Below are positions 11,028 through 22,757 of a DNA stretch of 64,000 nucleotides, in pieces (position 1 is the first letter of the stretch; every line of letters starts with the position of its first letter). The position numbers and the translations under genes are program-made. Origin of the DNA: Liolophura sinensis (taxonomy: Eukaryota > Mollusca > Polyplacophora > Chitonida > Chitonidae); assembly GCF_032854445.1 (NCBI RefSeq), contig NC_088297.1, forward strand, positions 25,431,127-25,495,126, given 5' to 3'. The notes beneath the pieces were generated by a model, which saw only the letters and a program-made list of their open reading frames with translations, was not told the DNA's origin and did no database searches.

Positions 11028-11231
11028 TTTTATTTATTTATTTGTTTATTGAATTCGTTTTTTATGCCGTACTGATACTGAAGAAAATTTCACTAATATG
11101 TCTTACGCCAACATTATGGTGGGAAATTGCAGTTTGGTGATTTATTTATTTATTTGATTGGTGGTGTAAACAGTTATCAAAAAATTTCACTTATATCACT
11201 CCATCCAGCATTATGGTGGGAAATCGCAGAT
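11028..11231 (-). mobile_element. Two decayed SINE family A tail fragments in tandem
   Basis: Each fragment has a TTTATT-rich tail, a 'gaaaatttcact'-like stretch and 'cattatggtgggaaatygcag'. They start at about 11028 and 11140. The pair looks like a local duplication of one fragment. Confidence 0.6.
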
Positions 11232-11927
11232 AGAAATCTAACCGATTTTTTATTGTCAGTAGGCCTATATATATATGAAGGTAGTATTGGCTATACTGTT
11301 ACAAATGTAGAAATGACTGACAGGTCTTTTATCACACACGTTGTTCAGGCTACTGATCCCGTTTTTTTGTGCGTGTGTGTCGTTGGTTAGGTCAAGACGG
11401 TTCACTCTGGAGGCATTTTGGGCCTGGCATTGAGGATGTACATTATCTTTATCACAAAATGCACTGAGGCACAGGAAATATTGTCTCAAATCCGCAACAA
11501 GACAACAGCGGCAAAGAGACTAGAGAACGAAAATGAAACTACATACCATCATTACCATCAAGGGACGAGTTAGCTCCCTTAGTCTTCGTGCTGTTTGAGT
11601 TTTGTTGGACGAGTCCAACAGAGTTTGTCTCGATTAATTTGCTAAGCAAAGATGATATAGGAATATGTCGGCGGAAGGTTTGCCCGGTGTTAATCGGGGA
11701 ATGATGGTTTCTTGTTCCGGTGGTTTCCCACGCCTCACACAGGTGTTTCCTTACGGGTGTTTTCCCACCTATTTCCAAACGATACTCGGTTTTATAATTT
11801 CGAAAAAAGGGATGTAACCTGTTTGAGCGGCTGACCATTCCCAAAATCCAGATTCATATCTTACAGCACTTAATCATGGAAGCTACCTGTATACGTATGT
11901 ATAGGTCTATCTGTGAATGGATCTGGT
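11232..11927. other. Intergenic stretch, no supported gene
   Basis: Open frames of 70-100 codons occur on the minus strand, but they lack recognisable protein features or splice sites. Confidence 0.5.
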
Positions 11928-14900
11928 TGATTTATGCTCAGGCGTAGGCCATACGTGAATCTGTGTTTTCGATGGTATATGCTCAGACGTAGGCCATACG
12001 TGAATCTGTGTTTTCGATGATTTATGTTTAGGCGTAGGCTATACGTGAATCTGTGTTTTCGATGGTTTGTGTGCAGACGTAGGCTATACGTGAATCTGTG
12101 TTTTCGATGGTTTGTGTGCAGGCATAGGCTATACGTGAATCTGTGTTTTCGATGGTTTGTGTGCAGACGTAGGCTATACGTGAATCTGTGTTTTCGATGA
12201 TTTGTGTTCAGACGTAGGCTATACGTGAATCTGTGTTTTCGATGGTTTATGTGCAGGCATAAACTATACGTGAATCTGTGTTTTCGGTGATTTATGTGCA
12301 GGCGTAGGCTGTACGTGAATATGTGTTTTCGATGATTTGTGTGCAGATATAGGCTATACGTGAATCTGTGTTTTCGATGGTTTATGTGCAGGCATAAACT
12401 ATACGTGAATCTGTGTTTTCGATGGTTTATGTGCAGGCGTAGGCTATACGTGAATCTTTGTTTTCGATGGTTTATGTGCAGACATAGGCTATACGTTAAT
12501 CTGTGTTTTCGATGGTTTGTGTGCAGGCGTATACTATACGTGAATCTGTGTTTTCGATGATTTATGTGCAGGCGTAGGCTGTACGTGAATCTGTGTTTTC
12601 GATGATTTGTGTTCAGACGTAGGCTATACGTGAATCTGTGTTTTCGATGGTATATGTGCAGGCGTAGGCTATACGTGAATCTGTGTTTTCTATGGTTTAT
12701 GTGCAGGCATAGGCTATACGTGAATCTGTGTTTTCGATGGTTTATGTGCAGACGTAGGCTATACGTGAATCTGTGTTTTCGGTGGTTTGTGTGCAGGCGT
12801 ATGCTATACGTGAATCTGTGTTTTCGATGGTTTATGTTCAGACGTAGGCTATACGTGAATCTGTGTTTTCTATGGTTTATGTGCAGGCATAGGCTATACG
12901 TGAGCCTGTGTTTTCGATGGTTTATGTCTAGACGTAGGCTATACGTGAATCTGTGTTTTCGATGGTTTATGCTCAGGCATAGGCTATACGTAAATCTGTG
13001 TTTTCGATGGTTTATGTTCAGGGGTAAGCTATATGTAAATCTGTGTTTTCGATGGTTTGTGTGCAGGCATAGGCCATACGTGAATCTGTGTTTTCAATGG
13101 TACATGCTCAGGCGTATGCTATACGTGAATCTGTGTTTTCGATGGTTTATGTGCAGGGGTAGGCTATACGTGAATCTGTGTTTTCAATGGTTTATGTTCA
13201 CACGTAGGCTATACGGGAATCTGTTTTTTTCGATGATTTATGTACAGGCATAAGCCATACGTGAATCTGTGTTTTCGATGGTTTATGTTCACACGTAGGC
13301 TATACGTGAATCTGTGTTTTCGATGATTTGTGTTCAGACGTAGGCTATACGTGAATCTGTGTTTTCGATGGTTTATGTGCAGGCATAAACTATACGTGAA
13401 TCTGTGTTTTCGGTGATTTATGTGCAGGCGTAGGCTGTACGTGAATATGTGTTTTCGATGATTTGTGTGCAGATATAGGCTATACGTGAATCTGTGTTTT
13501 CGATGGTTTATGTGCAGGCATAAACTATACGTGAATCTGTGTTTTCGATGGTTTATGTGCAGGCGTAGGCTATACGTGAATCTGTGTTTTCGATGGTTTA
13601 TGTGCAGACATAGGCTATACGTTAATCTGTGTTTTCGATGGTTTGTGTGCAGGCGTATACTATACGTGAATCTGTGTTTTCGATGATTTATGTGCAGGCG
13701 TAGGCTGTACGTGAATCTGTGTTTTCGATGATTTGTGTGCAGACGTAGGCTATACGTGAATCTGTGTTTTCGATGGTTTATGTGCAGGCGTAGGCTATAC
13801 GTGAATCTGTGTTTTCTATGGTTTATGTGCAGGCATAGGCTATACGTGAATCTGTGTTTTCGATGGTTTATGTGCAGACGTAGGCTATACGTGAATCTGT
13901 GTTTTCGGTGGTTTGTGTGCAGGCGTATGCTATACGTGAATCTGTGTTTTCGATGGTTTATGTTCAGACGTAGGCTATACGTGAATCTGTGTTTTGTATG
14001 GTTTATGTGCAGGCATAGGCTATACGTGAGCCTGTGTTTTCGATGGTTTATGTCTAGACGTAGGCTATACGTGAATCTGTGTTTTCGATGGTTTATGCTC
14101 AGGCATAGGCTATACGTAAATCTGTGTTTTCGATGGTTTATGTTCAGGGGTAAGCTATATGTAAATCTGTGTTTTCGATGGTTTGTGTGCAGGCATAGGC
14201 CATACGTGAATCTGTGTTTTCAATGGCACATGCTCAGGCGTATGCTATACGTGAATCTGTGTTTTCGATGGTTTATGTGCAGGGGTAGGCTATACGTGAA
14301 TCTGTGTTTTCAATGGTTTATGTTCACACGTAGGCTATACGGGAATCTGTTTTTTTCGATGATTTATGTACAGGCATAAGCCATACGTGAATCTGTGTTT
14401 TCGATGGTTTATGTTCACACGTAGGCTATACGTGAATCTGTGTTTTCGATGGTTTATGCTCAGGCATAGGCTATACGTGAATCTGTGTTTTCGATGGTTT
14501 ATGTGTAGACGTAGGCTATACGTGAATCTGTGTTTTCGATGGTTTATGCTCAGGCATAGGCTATACGTAAATCTGTGTTTTCGATGGTTTATGTGTAGAC
14601 GTAGGCTATACGTTAATCTGTGTTTTCGATGGTTTATGTTCACACGTAGGCTATACGTGAATCTGTGTTTTCGATGGTTCATGCTCAGGCATAGGCTATA
14701 CGTAAATCTGTGTTTTCGATGGTTTATGTTCAGGCGTATGTTATACGTGAATCTGTGTTTTCGATGGTTTACTTTCAGGCGTAGGCTATACGTGAATCTG
14801 TGTTTTCAATGGTTTATGTTCACACGTAGGCTATACGGGAATCTGTTTTTTTCGATGATTTATGTACAGGCATAAGCCATACGTGAATCTGTGTTTTCGA

Positions 14901-17800
14901 TGGTTTATGTTCACACGTAGGCTATACGTGAATCTGTGTTTTCGATGGTTTATGCTCAGGCATAGGCTATACGTGAATCTGTTTTCGATGTTTGATGTTC
15001 AGGCGTAGGCTATACGTGAATCTGTGTTTTCGATGGTTTATGTGCAGACGTAGGCTATACGTGAATCTGTGTTTTCGGTGGTTTGTGTGCAGGCGTATGC
15101 TATACGTGAATCTGTGTTTTCGATGGTTTATGTTCAGACGTAGGCTATACGTGAATCTGTGTTTTCTATGGTTTATGTGCAGGCATAGGCTATACGTGAG
15201 CCTGTGTTTTCGATGGTTTATGTCTAGACGTAGGCTATACGTGAATCTGTGTTTTCGATGGTTTATGCTCAGGCATAGGCTATACGTAAATCTGTGTTTT
15301 CGATGGTTTATGTTCAGGGGTAAGCTATATGTAAATCTGTGTTTTCGATGGTTTGTGTGCAGGCATAGGCCATACGTGAATCTGTGTTTTCAATGGTACA
15401 TGCTCAGGCGTATGCTATACGTGAATCTGTGTTTTCGATGGTTTATGTGCAGGGGTAGGCTATACGTGAATCTGTGTTTTCAATGGTTTATGTTCACACG
15501 TAGGCTATACGGGAATCTGTTTTTTTCGATGATTTATGTACAGGCATAAGCCATACGTGAATCTGTGTTTTCGATGGTTTATGTTCACACGTAGGCTATA
15601 CGTGAATCTGTGTTTTCGATGGTTCATGCTCAGGCATAGGCTATACGTAAATCTGTGTTTTCGATAGTTTATGTTCAGGCGTATGTTATACGTGAATCTG
15701 TGTTTTCGATGGTTTACTTTCAGGCGTAGGCTATACGTGAATCTGTGTTTTCAATGGTTTATGTTCACACGTAGGCTATACGGGAATCTGTTTTTTTCGA
15801 TGATTTATGTACAGGCATAAGCCATACGTGAATCTGTGTTTTCGATGGTTTATGTTCACACGTAGGCTATACGTGAATCTGTGTTTTCGATGGTTTATGC
15901 TCAGGCATAGGCTATACGTGAATCTGTGTTTTCGATGGTTTATGTGTAGACGTAGGCTATACGTGAATCTGTGTTTTCGATGGTTTATGCTCGGGCATAG
16001 GCTATACGTAAATCTGTGTTTTCGATGGTTTATGTGTAGACGTAGGCTATACGTTAGTCTGTGTTTTCGATGGTTTATGTTCACACGTAGGCTATACGTG
16101 AATCTGTGTTTTCGATGGTTTATGCTCAGGCATAGGCTATACGTAAATCTGTGTTTTCGATGGTTTATGTGCAGGCGTAAGCTCTACGTGAATCTGTGTT
16201 TTCGATGGTTTATGCTCAGGCATAGGCCATACGTAAATCTGTGTTTTCGATGGTTTGTGTGCAGGCATAGGCTATACGTGAATCTGTGTTTTCGATGGTT
16301 TATGTGCAGGCGTAGGCTATACGTGAATCTGTGTTTTTGACGGTTTTGTGCTGGCGTAGACTATACGTGAATCTGTGTTTTCGATGGTTTGTGTGCTGGC
16401 GTAGGCTATACGTGAATCTGTGTTTTCGATAGTTTATGTGCAGGCGTAAGCTCTACGTGAATCTGTGTTTTCGATGATTTATGTTCAGGCGTATGCTATA
16501 CGTAAATCTGTGTTTTTTGATGGTTTGTGTTCAGGCGTAGGCTATACGTGAATCTGTGTTTTCGATGATTTATGTTCAGGCGTAAGCTATACGTGAATCT
16601 GTGTTTTCGATGGTTTACTTTCAGGCGTAAGCTATACGTGAATCTGTGTTTTCGATGATTTATGTTTAGGCGTAGGCTATACGTGAATCTGTGTTTCCGG
16701 TGATTTATGTGCAGGCATAGGCTATACGTGAATCTGTGTTTTCGATGGTTTATGTGCAGGCATAGGCCATACGTGAATCTGTGTTTTCGATAGTTTTTGT
16801 GCAGACGTAGGCTATACGTGAATCTTTGTTTTCGATGGTTTATGTGCAGGCGTAAGCTCTACGTGAATCTGTGTTTTCGATGATTTATGTTCAGGCGTAT
16901 GCTATACGTAAATCTGTGTTTTTTGATGGTTTGTGTTCAGGCGTAGGCTATACGTGAATCTGTGTTTTCGATGATTTATGTTCAGGCGTAAGCTATACGT
17001 GAATCTGTGTTTTCGATGGTTTACTTTCAGGCGTAAGCTATACGTGAATCTGTGTTTTCGATGATTTATGTTTAGGCGTAGGCTATACGTGAATCTGTGT
17101 TTCCGGTGATTTATGTGCAGGCATAGGCTATACGTGAATCTGTGTTTTCGATGGTTTATGTGCAGGCATAGGCCATACGTGAATCTGTGTTTTCGATAGT
17201 TTTTGTGCAGGCATAGGCCATACGTGAATCTGTGTTTTCGATAGTTTTTGTGCAGGCGTAGGCTATACGTGAATCTGTGTTTTCGATGGTTTATGTGCAG
17301 GCGTAAGATATACCTGAATCTGTGTATTCGATGGTATATGTTCAGGCGTAGGCTATACGTGAATCTGTGTTTTCGATGGTTTATGTGCAGGCATAGGCCA
17401 TACGTGAATCTGTGTTTTCGATGGTATATGTTCAGGCGTAGGCTATAAGTGAATCTGTGGTTTCGATGGTTTGTGTGCAGGCATAAACTATACGTGAATC
17501 TGTGTTTTCGATGGTTTATGTTCAGGCGTAGGCTATACGTGAATCTTTGTTTTCGATGGTTTACTTTCAGGCGTAGGCTATACGTGAATCTGTGTTTTTT
17601 ATTTTTTATGTTTAGGCGTAGGCTATATGTGAATCTATGTTTTCGGTGATTTATGTTCCGACGTAGGCTATACGTGAATCTGTGTTTTTGATGTTTTATG
17701 TGCAGGCGTAATCTATACTTAAATCTGTGTTTTCGATGGTTTATGTGCAGACGTAGGCCATACGTGAATCTGTGTTTTCGGTGATTTATGTATAGGCGCT
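11928..17800 (+). repeat. 45-bp satellite array, about 130 units
   Basis: The unit has 'gtgaatctgtgttttcgatgg', then 'tttatgtgcagg' and 'cgtaggctatac'. Units differ at a few sites. Larger blocks are themselves copied: 12339-13253 recurs at 13465-14379 (shift 1126, i.e. 25 units plus 1); about 13817-14379 recurs at 14987-15549 (shift 1170, 26 units); 14366-14750 recurs around 15807-16190 (shift 1441); and 16441-16846 recurs from 16847 (shift 406). A variant unit with an extra T ('gtttttttcgatg') marks the same place in several blocks. Because 45 is a multiple of three, long frames with a 15-residue repeat stay open on both strands; I do not consider these genes. Confidence 0.97.
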
Positions 17801-18347
17801 CGGTGAGTCTTATGTTGGATTATTATGCGATATGTTTAGGCGTGTGAATGAATCCGTGCATTGGAATAAGGTATATGTCCAAGGATAAACTCACGTTTTC
17901 AGTGATATCCGTACACACTTCGGAGAATCCGCGTTTTTAGTGATACATGTTTAGACTCCGGTGAATCCGCATTTTCAGTGACACACCTTTAGGCCCCAGT
18001 GAATCCACGTTTTCAGTGACACATGTTTAGACCCAGGAGAATCCTCGTTTTCAGTGCTATATGATTAGGTGCCAGTGAACCCGCGTTTTCAGAGATACAT
18101 GTTTACACCCAGGTGAACCCGCGTTTTCAGTGATGCATGTTTGGGCCTAGGTAAATCCGCGTTTTCAGTGATACATGTTTAGGCCCAGGAGATCCGCGTT
18201 TTCAGTGTTATATGTTTAGGTCCAAGTGAATCAGCGTTTTTAGAGATACATGTTTAGACCCAGGTGAACCCGCGCTTTCAATGATACATGTTGAGGCCCG
18301 GTGAATCCGCGTTTTGAGTGATACATGTTTAGGCCTCTGTGAATCCT
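17801..18347 (+). repeat. Diverged 38-bp array related to the 45-bp satellite
   Basis: Units such as 'gtgaatccgcgttttcagtg' plus 'atacatgtttaggcccag' line up with the 45-bp unit if 'ggctatac'-like bases are removed. About 14 imperfect units, more diverged than the main array. Confidence 0.8.
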
Positions 18348-19242
18348 TGATGCTGTCTAGAATCATTTCTGAAGAAAAGAACAAATTCTTAAACTAGCAA
18401 ACGTTGAGTTAAATCATTTTATTATGAAAGACAGCTCCAGTGGAGGGGAATCTACAGATTAAACGGTACAAAAGGTTTGGCTAGATTACCTCATACTTTG
18501 ACAAGTATTACTACAAACAATTTCATGGGTTACTAAAACGTACTCAAGTATGACTATAATACAAACGATCTGAATGGTTGCCGAACAGCGAACAGCGAGA
18601 TTTTTAACCAGCCGTTCCATTGGTTAATCTCGATCAAGATGTTTATCACTGGCAACATGATTGGCTTAGAATGACATTCCCCCATTGTGGTTTTAATACA
18701 AATGATCCGATTGGTTACCATGAAAAAGGAGCTCTACATTTTAATTCAAACAACTGGACTGGTTATCTCGGAATTGAACACATAATTATTTTTGCAGTAG
18801 TTGGTGTTTTATTTTACGGGTTTGAGGGTAGTGCCAATGAATCATACACGGAATTAAATATAAGATGCGGGATTTAACGTTAGATTAATATTCTGCTTTT
18901 TTTTCTGGAGTGAAACAACAACAACGTAATCGATTTTGTCCTGATCTTATTGACACAAAAGAAACAATGGTTGAGGATGACTTGGGCAGTATGCTATGTA
19001 CAATTTTTAAACATTTTCACCAGATACATTCAAAGAAATATGAAAAAGAAAGCAACTTCGAGATTTGCCGTGATGATCGGATTTCAGTGATGCAAGAGCA
19101 GAAATGGCACGTGACGTCAAGATCTCGAGAGACATTGGGTACAATGACATCACGTGAAAGAGATGTCTTTGTGTGAAATATATTACCATACAGGTAAATA
19201 AAAACATTTATACGTTATGTCTTCAAGTAGTTAAAATTTCCA
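18348..19242. other. Non-coding stretch, no supported gene
   Basis: Two open frames of about 85 codons (18620-18877 and 18910-19176) have no recognisable domain, signal or splice context. Confidence 0.5.
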
Positions 19243-19534
19243 TGCATAAAGTTTCATACATGTATAGCCTTCACATGTTAGCATTATAATACATATTCAT
19301 TCATAAAGTTTCATACATTCATAGCCTTCATATGTTAACATTGTAATACATATTCATACATAAAGTTTCATACATATGTAGCCTTCATATGTTAACATTG
19401 TAATACATATTCATACATAAAGTTTCATACATATGTAGCCTTCATATGTTAACATTGTAATATATATTCATACATAAAGTTTCATATATATGTAGCCTTC
19501 ATATGTTAACATTGTAATACGTATTCATACATAT
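19243..19534 (+). repeat. 57-bp tandem repeat, five copies
   Basis: The unit begins 'cataaagtttcatacat' and contains 'gccttcatatgttaacattg'. Copies start at about 19244, 19302, 19359, 19416 and 19473. Confidence 0.95.
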
Positions 19535-19746
19535 CTCTCTCGGATGTCCTGCGTATTCAAACATTATCCTCGTATTACTCGTACCATTTCATGTAAGACC
19601 CGATAGTCATTCTCTAATCTTAAGCTCCAGTCACACCGAGGCTTAAGACGATTTGCTACAACCTGTGAGGGAAAAGTCTTGGACACATCGTCCATAAGTC
19701 GTGGGGGATCTTAAGTTCGGCACGCACGGGAGCTCTAGACTCAAGA

Positions 19747-19885
19747 CCCTCTTTCACAAAACTTCATTAATCAATTTTTTCGTAACTTTTCCCGTAAATG
19801 TCTTCGCTTTATGGCACTTTAACGTGTACAAAGTCTTTTACGAAAAAAAAGTTACGAGAAATATGAAAATTTGTGAAAGTGGCCC
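19747..19885. mobile_element. MITE-like foldback element, about 140 bp
   Basis: The ends are inverted copies: 'cctctttcacaaa' at the left and the reverse of 'ccactttcacaaa' at the right. The inner parts also pair ('tcgtaacttttcccgtaaa' against the reverse of 'cttttacgaaaaaaaagtt'). This is a small non-autonomous DNA element or a palindromic repeat; there is no coding capacity. Confidence 0.6.
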
Positions 19886-21251
19886 TAACTCAACACAGCT
19901 TGACCGTCGCGTGAGGCCCTAAGCGCTGGTGTATGCCAAATGACACGATCCAGATGGAGTTGTATACTAGTCGTTACGTATATGCTGCCGGATGCTCATC
20001 AGCGACTGGGACAAACTGATCTTATATACTCGTGTAGGCCAAAGCGGTTGGAGTGGCCGCAGGATCAAAACCCAGGAGCGGTCTTCACATTCTGACTAAT
20101 CTTAATACGTCGAGCAAGATTAACGCTCTTCATTAATTTTATGGACATGACAGTGTCTTTGGTGTCATGTAATGACGTGACGCCCGCGTATAAATACTGA
20201 GAAATCCTGCAAGATTCAGTGGGTCGGCTTAGGTGTGATTGCAAAGAATTTCTCGGGTTTTATTCGGGGAAAGTCTACCAGGATCGACCACGATCGAAAG
20301 ATCGCAGATGTATGAAGCGGTAGGCCTGATAGTAGCAGGACTATAAGCCTATTAAATGGCTGAGTTAACAAAGCTGACATTTTCACTCGGTTTCTTGCAG
20401 AAACATTCATGAATACTGGGATCTGACTTCCGTTTCTAAATTCTTGCTTTTCTAAGAATGATTTTATACAGTACATTTGAGACATGGATGATTTGGAATT
20501 CGGACCGTCAAAATTATTATACAATAACAAAAATGTTTCATGCGGTACGGCTAAACAATCTTATGTGTGTTTAGAATAAACCATTCTTTCTTTCATTTGA
20601 AATCCCACAACAACCGTGCAACGTGTATATATAGACTACTGTATGGCACAATATCATCTCGGTCCATCATCACTTCGTTTGCAGGACTGACGATACTAAA
20701 TCTGGGCTTATAATGGACGACTTTGTTCAAAGAGCATCGATGAAAACAAATGGCCATTTTTTGCTTGATTGCCACACGCTGGTCAGGATACAGTCGACGT
20801 ACCGTACAGGGTTGCTTGTTGGCTTTCTGTAAAGTCATTTTGGAAAGACACGATAATTAAAATGGCTTCAAGAACCTCTTCACCTGACGGCAAACTGTGT
20901 ACCTCCCGGGAAAACGTCGGATGACATCACGGTAGACTTACCGTAAAATACCGTAAAGTTTGGTAGCCACGAAGCAGTCATACGTAGAAAGTGTAGAGGC
21001 AAACAGTGGCACCAAGAAAGCCCACATTGCTAGAAATATTAAGGCATGTTCCAGAGGCTTCGAGTCGCACGTAATGGAACTTTTCTGTTGGCTACACGAG
21101 GATTTAAGCAGTCCTGACTTTAATTTATATCTGTACCCATGGTAATATAATTGACTAGAGGTTATACTACATAAGAAAACGCGTTTGTCTGGAATCTCTA
21201 GTCGTTTTTTTTTACGAAAACTGCTTTTCAGGTTTTGGATTCTATAATGTA
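19886..21251. other. Intergenic stretch, no supported gene
   Basis: Minus-strand frames at 20216-20530, 20593-20838 and 20938-21276 are open but show no protein family features. It lies downstream of the Cys-loop gene. Confidence 0.5.
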
Positions 21252-21300
21252 GAGTCCGATGGAAACCCACGACCATCCACAGCTTGCTGGCAGCGAACTC
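21252..21300 (-). mobile_element. SINE family A fragment
   Basis: Only the inner core remains: 'ggaaacccacgaccatcc' followed by 'gcttgctggcag'. Confidence 0.6.
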
Positions 21301-21375
21301 ATAATTAACGCATAAAGCAGATAATTTTTTGATCTTCGAAACGATGCATATTAAAAATCTGTATTCTCCATATTT

Positions 21376-21381
21376 TTAATA
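21376..21381 (-). promoter_or_regulatory. Possible polyadenylation signal of the Cys-loop gene (ATTAAA)
   Basis: An ATTAAA hexamer on the minus strand about 190 bases after the stop codon at 21573. No AATAAA was seen closer. AT-rich context makes chance occurrence likely. Confidence 0.25.
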
Positions 21382-21572
21382 AATAAACCACTTTTCAGTT
21401 AACCTCATAAAGTTTTCCATATACGTATTTACATTTGTGAAAAAAAAGAAAAAAATCGTTATGGTATACCAGAAGTTTGAATCTCTGATAAATGAATGTT
21501 TTCGCTGAATTTTGCGTTTTTTTCCGAGTGTCAGATGCATTTAAACTTCCGTCCTACAAGACTTTTCTTTTT

Positions 21573-22050
21573 CTACAAAATGGCTATTTTCTCTAGACAT
21601 AAGGCTATTATTGTAGTGGCTAGTATAGACATAGATGTGAGCTGTACGGACGTGCTGGCAGACGGCGGATGAATCTTCTCAGTCATGCATAACGGTGCAG
21701 GCGTCGGTTCGGTGACCTCCACAGCGATGTGAAGCAAGTTCATGGTCACTTCAAGGAATGGAAAAACCAAGCCGCCACGAGTTTCGTTCAGGCGTTCTAC
21801 GAAAGAATCCAGGAGTTCCCACTCGTGGCTGAAGAATTCATCCGTCACCGTGAAATTTTCCGACACTGGATACACGTCAACGTTTGTGATGTCAGATCGA
21901 CGAGAGCCAATCGTAAGTGTGCACATCTGCTCGTCCGCTGTGGCGTTGGTGGCACAACCAATGGTCGTGCGGTACGCTTGGAACCACGTCATCGCGCCAG
22001 TGGACGCCACCACGATTTGTTTTCCGAAAATGGGGATGATTTTACTAACA
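21573..22050 (-). CDS. Last exon of a Cys-loop ligand-binding-domain protein, no channel helices
   Basis: After a 'tccatctgtttcag' acceptor the exon gives one base plus 158 codons and a stop. Numbering from the first complete codon of the three known exons, it is residues 100-257. It contains an AMTWF segment (118-122), the Cys loop C131...C142, a GSRRSD stretch (147-152) where nicotinic receptors have loop B, an EWELLDSF strand (175-182) and FPFLEVTMNLL (195-205), matching the last beta strand. N-glycosylation sites are N134, N164 and N187. Where receptors enter membrane helix M1, this protein has a Pro/Thr linker (EPTPAPLC) and a hydrophobic end (about 236-251) then EKIAIL and stop. So it is ligand-binding domain only, as in molluscan acetylcholine-binding proteins; the tail could be a GPI signal, though E252 and K253 are unusual for one. 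Oddities: the Cys loop has 10 residues between cysteines instead of the usual 13, and loop C lacks the paired cysteines. Confidence 0.8.
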
Positions 22051-22097
22051 CTGAAACAGATGGAATAACAAGATTTAACTCAGTTATCAGACTGCTC

Positions 22098-22184
22098 AAT
22101 TTATCTGACTGGTATTTTGCGCCGTGCTCAAGAATATTTCACTTACATGACGGCCGCCAGCATTATGGTGGAAGGAAACCGGCT
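22098..22184 (-). mobile_element. SINE family A fragment (left arm of an inverted pair)
   Basis: Tail and outer core only ('ggtattttgcgccgtgctc', then 'cagcattatggtgg'). It sits in the 442-base intron between the last two Cys-loop exons, facing the copy at 22218-22380. Confidence 0.85.
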
Positions 22185-22217
22185 CAATTAAGCCAGCAAA
22201 CATTTTATACAGACTTG

Positions 22218-22380
22218 ACCGTACGTGGGAAGGTCTTCCAGCAACCTGTGGATGGTCGTGGGTTTCCCCCGGACTCTGCCCGGTTTCCACCCACCATAAC
22301 GCTGGCTGCCGTTGTATAAGTGAAATATTCTTGAGTACGGCGTAAAACACCGATCAAATAAATAAATAAATAAATAAATA
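22218..22380 (+). mobile_element. SINE family A copy (right arm of an inverted pair)
   Basis: Core from 'accgtacgtgggaaggtc' to (AAAT)n. Its outer core is complementary to the fragment at 22098-22184, with a loop of about 90 bases between the paired parts. Confidence 0.9.
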
Positions 22381-22492
22381 TGCAGACTTGATTTTAGTTG
22401 AACTCCAGTTAACAAGTTGACCAGTATGGGGCAATTCTGTGGATTAAAACCAATGCTTTACTGCATGCTGAAGCATGCACATAAAAACTTAC

Positions 22493-22605
22493 GCATTGCT
22501 AATGGTGATATCCGGCGTCCACACGTTGTCCTCAGGGAGGACGAGTTGTCGGACTTTATTCTCAGTCTGCTGTACGTCCCATCTCAAACGGGGGTCCGTC
22601 CACTC
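22493..22605 (-). CDS. Middle exon of the Cys-loop ligand-binding-domain protein
   Basis: Acceptor 'tttctcacacacag' on the minus strand, donor GTAAGT. It encodes 37 codons plus two bases (residues 62-98 and part of 99): EWTDPRLRWD, then LVLPEDNVWTPDITISN. This is the hallmark nicotinic-type pattern: the W.D..L.W segment, then the W.PDI motif of loop A. Where receptors usually have LYNS after PDI, this has ISNA, so the loop A tyrosine is missing. The GC left at the end joins T of the next exon to make Ala. The exon boundaries and phases are what a working gene would have. Confidence 0.88.
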
Positions 22606-22635
22606 CTGTGTGTGAGAAAAAAAAAGATGGCGTCA

Positions 22636-22757
22636 ATTAATTTATTTATTTATTTAACTGGTGTTTTACAGCGCTCTCAAGAATATTTCACTTATACGAC
22701 GGCGACCAGCATTATATTGTGGGAGAGGCAGGGAGAAACCCACGACCATTCGGTGTC
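22636..22757 (-). mobile_element. SINE family A copy, truncated, in a Cys-loop gene intron
   Basis: TTTATT-rich tail, 'ctggtgttttacagcgctc', 'cttatacgacggcgacc' and 'gaaacccacgaccatt'. The head is lost. Confidence 0.85.

Noticed and set aside
10745-11140. 131-codon plus-strand frame
   Set aside because: Its second half runs through a SINE fragment and the first half has no protein features.
12609-16340. Long frames of 170-214 codons as a repetitive protein gene
   Set aside because: They are exact products of the 45-bp period, occur on both strands, and lack a unique N- or C-terminus, splice sites or a promoter.
21729-22319. 196-codon plus-strand frame
   Set aside because: It is the antisense of the Cys-loop exon running on into SINE sequence.
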